Source: DASRFA01 sp035651755 (GTDB lineage: Bacteria > Desulfobacterota > Binatia > UBA12015). Taken from it: a stretch of DNA of 64,000 nt. The stretch spans positions 1 through 64,000 of the forward strand of contig DASRFA010000054.1 in assembly GCA_035651755.1 (NCBI GenBank), read 5' to 3'. Below the pieces are notes generated by a model. That model was not told where the DNA came from. It made no database searches and saw only the letters and a program-made list of their open reading frames with translations. Below are positions 60,105 to 64,000 of this stretch, one piece after another; position 1 is the first letter of the stretch, and the number at the start of each line of letters is the position of its first letter. The translations under genes and the position numbers were made by a program.

Positions 60105-63100
60105 GCCGTCCTCTCGATCACGTCGAACTGGAAGCGGAGGCCGTCGGGCGCGAGACGGACGAGCTCGTCCGGAGCCAACCGATCCGGCCACGGTGCCGAC
60201 CGGTCGCCTTTCAACTCCGCCAGCGTGACGCTCGCGAGCCGAAGCAGGTGCGGAACGTCGAGGAGCGCGAAGGCGATCTGGTCCGGCCGTGGGCCTTCTC
60301 CGAGAGGCCATCCCTCTCCCGAGACGCCGCCCGTTCCCTGGTCGAGGAGATCCGCGAGCCGGCGCTTGACCGCCTGCGCGACCGCTCCCGCGTGATCGAG
60401 GTCCGCGACCTGCAGGCCGAGCGCGACCCGGAGCTGGCGGAGCTTCGGCGCCACGACGTCGAACGAGTCGCGATCGACCGATGGCGGCGTCGCCGCGAGG
60501 AGGAGCCGCTTCAGCTCCCGGCGCTGCGCGGCGCGCGGGATCGGGTCGTCGCCGCGCATCGCGACCACGAGCCGCGTCTTTCGCCCGCGCACGATCGCCC
60601 GCGCCTGCGCGACGTCCGGCGAGCTCTCGAGCGCGATGTCCTCGAGATCCCGCACCGTGACGGCGCGCCCGCGATGGCGAAGCTTCGCGGTCGCGAAACG
60701 CAGCACCCGTTCGTCCGACTCGGGGGGCGCGCCTCCGGCCGCGTGGTCCGCGGAGAACCCGGCCTCCACGCCGGCGACGGGCGTGACCAGGTTGAGCTGC
60801 GATCGCGCCGCGACCGCATTGGCGGGAGCGTCGGTCTGACCCGGCGCCGGCGGCTCCGTCCGCTGGTAGCGGAACGCCACGATCGAATCGCGGCCGACGG
60901 GCGGGATCCGACCGTGCCGGCCGTCGCCGAAGCGAATCTCTCCCGACGCCTCGTCGAGAGCGTACACGCGGCGCTTCGGATCCTCGTCGCCGGGGTCGGC
61001 AACCTGGTCCCAGAGCACCCAGTCGCCGCCGAGGTTCGCATCGGCCCAGACGCGATCGGGGTTCTCTCTGCGCAGAGCTTCGCGCTCCTCGTCGCTCAGG
61101 GGCTCGCGGATGCGGAGCTCGAGCGAGCCGTGGAGCACGGGCGGTCGCGCGACCGCCACCGTCAAGTTGGGCTCGCCTTCGGAAGACCCGAGGAGCTCGC
61201 GCGTCAGCGTCTCGGTCGCCCTCGCCCAGACGGCGTTCATGTATGCGCCGCGGAGGCTCGGACTCCACGTGCCGGCGGCTCCCGCGGAAGGCGCGAGGCG
61301 GATCCAGCGGAGCGGCTGATCGCCGAACAGCGTCGCCGGCGTCGGCGGCTCCGGGAACGACAGCGTCAAGACGCCGCTCTCGCCGAGCGCGCGCGTCTCG
61401 TCCTGGTGGACGAGCGGAACGAAGCGCTGTCCCACGAGCGCATGAACGGCGAGCGGCGCGAAGGCGTCGAGATCCCGCTCGCGATCGACGAGGAGCAGGA
61501 CCTTGAAGGTGTCGCCGGAAAGCGGCGCGTCGAAGCCGAGGAGGATCGATCGCCCGGTCTGCGGAGTCACCGGAGCCGCCCGGCTCACGGCCGGCGACGA
61601 CGAGCCGCCGCTCGCTCCCTCCGCCGGCCGCACGGCGCAGCCGCATTCCGGCGGGCAATCCGCGGCCTGCGTCGTCGTCTCGGCGCCCGAGAAAAGGCGG
61701 CCGAGCGACACGGACAGCGGAACGAACGCCTCGACGAGCGCGCCGTCGGTCGCGTTCGCGTCGCTCTGGTCGCGCGAGCAGCCGCTGTCCTCGGTCACGA
61801 CGTACGTCGGCTTCACTTCCTCGGACATCGAGTACGAGATGCCGAGGTTCACGACCGAGGGTGGCTTGATGCCTTCCGTCGAGCGATCGATCGTCTGCTT
61901 GGTCTTCCCGCCGCCGAGATCCTCGGTGACGACGGTGACCGTTTCGGTTCCGTAGTCGCCTCCGATCAGCCGGGCACGGATCCAGAAGTGCACCTTGCCC
62001 GCCCAGTCGGTCGCCGCGATGTCGTCCGGGACCCGGAATTCGACGGAACCCGTATTCTTCAGGTTCCCGGTTTCCTCTCGCGTGAGGAGGAGCTTCGACC
62101 AGGCGCCGTTCCAGTATTCCCACGACAGCTCCGGATTCGAGGCGGTTCCGCCCAGCTGGCTTCCCCAGGCTCCGACTGTCGCGTCGAGGATGAAGGTGGT
62201 GCCGCTGGGCTCCGTCTCCCATTCGGACCCGAGCACGATCAGGATCGCGTCGTTGTCCGAGTCTCGCTTGAACGTTTCCGCCGCCTGGTGGGGCGGCTTT
62301 GCGTTCGGAAAGGCGAGACCGGCGCGCGACACGAGGTCGGCGTCACACTGCTGGTTGCTCGCCGTCGGATCGAGGGTCAGAGACGGGGCGACGCGGCCGC
62401 GGGGGTACTCCGGCAACCAGTATGCCGTGTCGCCCGAGGAGCTCGGCAGCGCGGTGTCCAGGGTGACCTCCCACTCCGGATTCGTCGCGTCGACGTTGGT
62501 CACCAGATACTCCGCACCCACGCCGCCCATTTCGATGAAGATGGTGGATTGCTCGGCGGCACCCCGGTCGTCCTTGGCCAGCTTCATCGTCTTGGAGCCG
62601 GTGGCCGTGCCCTTCGTCCCGGCGACCGACGTCCGAAAGACGACGACGTCGAGCCCCACGGCCGTCGTCGGGAACGTCGCATTCAACGGATAGAAGGCTT
62701 CGCTTGCGCTCGAGGCTCCCGGCCCCGCGACGACGAGCGTCGAGGAGGATTTCGCCTGGCCGCGCGTGACCGTATCATTCGCCGCGAGCGGGGTCGCCGA
62801 GGCGGGAAGAACGACGCCGGCCCCGAGCGCGCCCGTCAGCTCGAGCCGCTGCTGCAGATCGAATGGCGCGACGAAGACCTCCGCGCGCTCGCCCGGTACG
62901 ATCAGATGATCCGCCACGAGCGTCGGAGCACCGCCCGCGCGCGCGCCACCCACCGACACGTCGGACGTGAAGAGTTCCCCTGCCAGACCCGAGAGCTCGG
63001 GCGTCCACATGGCCACGTACGCCTGACCGTTCCGGCGGACGGTCGCGATCGCTGCGAGCTCGCCGCCGTTCAACGCGGCGCCCAACGAGTTGCCGATCAC

Positions 63101-64000
63101 TCGATCGGAAGCGGCTCTCAGCCCCGTGGATTTGACCGTTCCCGTTCCGGTCTTTCCGGGCCGACGAACTCGCTCGAGAGCATCGCCGGCGTCGGATGCC
63201 GCGATGACGGTGAGCGTCCCTCCTTCCATCAGCGCCACGGGGCGGACGTCGAACGCGAAGGTGGTCGTGTTGGACAGCAGATCACATGAGCCGACGTGCG
63301 GTTCGATCGTTGGGAACGACAACGTCTTGCCGTCCGAACCGAGCGTGATCCCGGCGGTCGATACGGTGTAGAGCTTCCCGTCGGACGCCACGGCCACGAG
63401 TCCCTCGGCGGCGGACGTATCGAGTTGTCCGCTGCTGACGACGAGGATCGGAGCGATCGCCTCGAGCACCACTGGAGTCCCGGTGTCGTCGGGCGCGACC
63501 GGCGCCCAGGGCGCGTCGTCCGCGAGCGAGCGGAAGAAGAGCTCTCCGCCCTCCAGCGCGACGAGCAGGGGCACCGTCCCATTCAGGTGAACGAGACCGT
63601 CCACGAGATGCGGAGCTGCATTCGAGCTCGGCAGTTGTCCAAAGGAGGTCCACCCGCTCCGCTTCGGATCGCCGTAGATCTCGCTCCAGACCCAGATGGT
63701 CGAGCCGGCGGACACGCCGACCATGAAGTCGTCGCCCTTCGACCAGACGGGGGGCCGCCAGCGGGGTTTCTGCTCGAGGGCGACCGGCGGCCCTCCGGGC
63801 GTCGCGCCTTTCGCATCCGGTCGCGGAGGCTGCAGCAGCTCGCGGTCCGGGAGAGGGCTGATCGCGCCGCTGCTCGCGTCGACCTCGTACAAGTGAAGCG
63901 CGCCGTCCTGACCCACGCCTGCGATCACCGAATTCGCGAACGCACCCCCACCCACCACGGCGAGCGACCAGAAGGACGGATCCGCGAGCTCGAAGGAGAG
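60101..64000 (-). CDS. Very large putative baseplate assembly protein (N-terminus outside window)
   Basis: At least 1299 residues; the frame is still open at base 64000. The first ~450 visible residues are propeller or beta-sandwich repeats (GQDGALHLYEVDASSG, LVAVASDGKLYTVSTAG, AIATVRRNGQAYVAMWTPE). The middle has carbohydrate-binding-like strands (ELSWEYWNGAWSKLLLT, KVHFWIRARLIGGDYG). The last ~350 form a J/gp47-type domain (YALDEASGEIRFGDGRHGRIPPVG, RFATAKLRHRGRAVTVRDLEDIALE, ARAIVRGRKTRLVVAM). A second, separate J-like gene follows with an ATGA overlap, so the locus has two. The product is probably the main baseplate component. Confidence 0.83.
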   Translation of the reverse strand, partial: LSFELADPSFWSLAVVGGGAFANSVIAGVGQDGALHLYEVDASSGAISPLPDRELLQPPRPDAKGATPGGPPVALEQKPRWRPPVWSKGDDFMVGVSAGSTIWVWSEIYGDPKRSGWTSFGQLPSSNAAPHLVDGLVHLNGTVPLLVALEGGELFFRSLADDAPWAPVAPDDTGTPVVLEAIAPILVVSSGQLDTSAAEGLVAVASDGKLYTVSTAGITLGSDGKTLSFPTIEPHVGSCDLLSNTTTFAFDVRPVALMEGGTLTVIAASDAGDALERVRRPGKTGTGTVKSTGLRAASDRVIGNSLGAALNGGELAAIATVRRNGQAYVAMWTPELSGLAGELFTSDVSVGGARAGGAPTLVADHLIVPGERAEVFVAPFDLQQRLELTGALGAGVVLPASATPLAANDTVTRGQAKSSSTLVVAGPGASSASEAFYPLNATFPTTAVGLDVVVFRTSVAGTKGTATGSKTMKLAKDDRGAAEQSTIFIEMGGVGAEYLVTNVDATNPEWEVTLDTALPSSSGDTAYWLPEYPRGRVAPSLTLDPTASNQQCDADLVSRAGLAFPNAKPPHQAAETFKRDSDNDAILIVLGSEWETEPSGTTFILDATVGAWGSQLGGTASNPELSWEYWNGAWSKLLLTREETGNLKNTGSVEFRVPDDIAATDWAGKVHFWIRARLIGGDYGTETVTVVTEDLGGGKTKQTIDRSTEGIKPPSVVNLGISYSMSEEVKPTYVVTEDSGCSRDQSDANATDGALVEAFVPLSVSLGRLFSGAETTTQAADCPPECGCAVRPAEGASGGSSSPAVSRAAPVTPQTGRSILLGFDAPLSGDTFKVLLLVDRERDLDAFAPLAVHALVGQRFVPLVHQDETRALGESGVLTLSFPEPPTPATLFGDQPLRWIRLAPSAGAAGTWSPSLRGAYMNAVWARATETLTRELLGSSEGEPNLTVAVARPPVLHGSLELRIREPLSDEEREALRRENPDRVWADANLGGDWVLWDQVADPGDEDPKRRVYALDEASGEIRFGDGRHGRIPPVGRDSIVAFRYQRTEPPAPGQTDAPANAVAARSQLNLVTPVAGVEAGFSADHAAGGAPPESDERVLRFATAKLRHRGRAVTVRDLEDIALESSPDVAQARAIVRGRKTRLVVAMRGDDPIPRAAQRRELKRLLLAATPPSVDRDSFDVVAPKLRQLRVALGLQVADLDHAGAVAQAVKRRLADLLDQGTGGVSGEGWPLGEGPRPDQIAFALLDVPHLLRLASVTLAELKGDRSAPWPDRLAPDELVRLAPDGLRFQFDVIERTA

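Noticed and set aside
49227..64000. Ordinary tailed prophage
   Set aside because: No integrase, capsid, portal, terminase, lysis or repressor gene in the window, and DUF4157 points to an injection system. Not fully excluded because the region continues beyond 64 kb.
1..64000. tRNA, rRNA, riboswitch or insertion sequence
   Set aside because: No conserved GTTCRA arm with matching stems, rRNA core, riboswitch core or transposase motif was recognised by eye; a covariance-model search was not possible.

Overview
The window is GC-rich (roughly 70% G+C by eye) bacterial chromosome, densely packed with genes on both strands. I see no rRNA or tRNA gene, no insertion sequence and no CRISPR array. Several features suggest a soil or sediment lineage near the former Deltaproteobacteria, most like Binatia/Binatota: secreted proteins with long Thr-Pro linkers and Cys-rich modules, a DUF4215-type CGNG...CDDGN repeat, a choice-of-anchor L protein, many acyl-CoA dehydrogenase/MaoC/P450 genes, an MMPL/RND exporter and a carotenoid oxygenase. 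The taxonomic call is inference.

Layout. 1-9.2 kb: three secreted Thr/Pro-linker proteins (DUF4215, beta-helix, choice-of-anchor L/PKD) around a Tat/lipoprotein carotenoid oxygenase and an ACAD10/11-like acyl-CoA dehydrogenase. 9.3-17 kb: rmuC, a three-gene envelope operon (M20 dipeptidase lipoprotein, unknown secreted protein, propeller-like lipoprotein), a type IB topoisomerase and a TatT-like protein. 17-24.7 kb: stand-alone LigD polymerase domain next to an AmmeMemoRadiSam radical SAM enzyme, a truncated DUF421 gene, PfpI, DUF3309-DUF748, DUF2231, SRPBCC and flavodoxin genes. 24.8-35 kb: orphan membrane histidine kinase, MMPL transporter, a PLC-metallophosphoesterase pair, a tightly overlapping YHS-thioesterase-Smr operon and a MaoC-P450 operon. 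35-49 kb: SWIM-SNF2 helicase, a 60-bp double-hairpin tandem repeat, NYN-LOTUS protein, M16 peptidase, glpX, a paired acyl-CoA dehydrogenase operon ending in an EfpL-type EF-P paralogue, CHRD lipoprotein, dcd and an atypical LuxR-type regulator.

49.2-64 kb (the main find): a minus-strand operon that runs in from beyond the right edge and looks like the baseplate and effector end of an extracellular contractile injection system (eCIS) or phage-tail-like particle. In transcription order it encodes a very large baseplate protein (partial), a second gp47/J-like baseplate protein, a propeller-gpI tail protein, two related Cys-rich proteins of undescribed function, a 1082-residue DUF4157 (eCIS core domain, HELTH) protein carrying an HNH-like segment and a long beta-repeat C-terminus, and a TPR protein. 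A LuxR-type gene with a degenerate receiver converges on the operon. Sheath, tube, spike, ATPase and terminator genes are not in the window and should lie beyond 64 kb if the system is complete.
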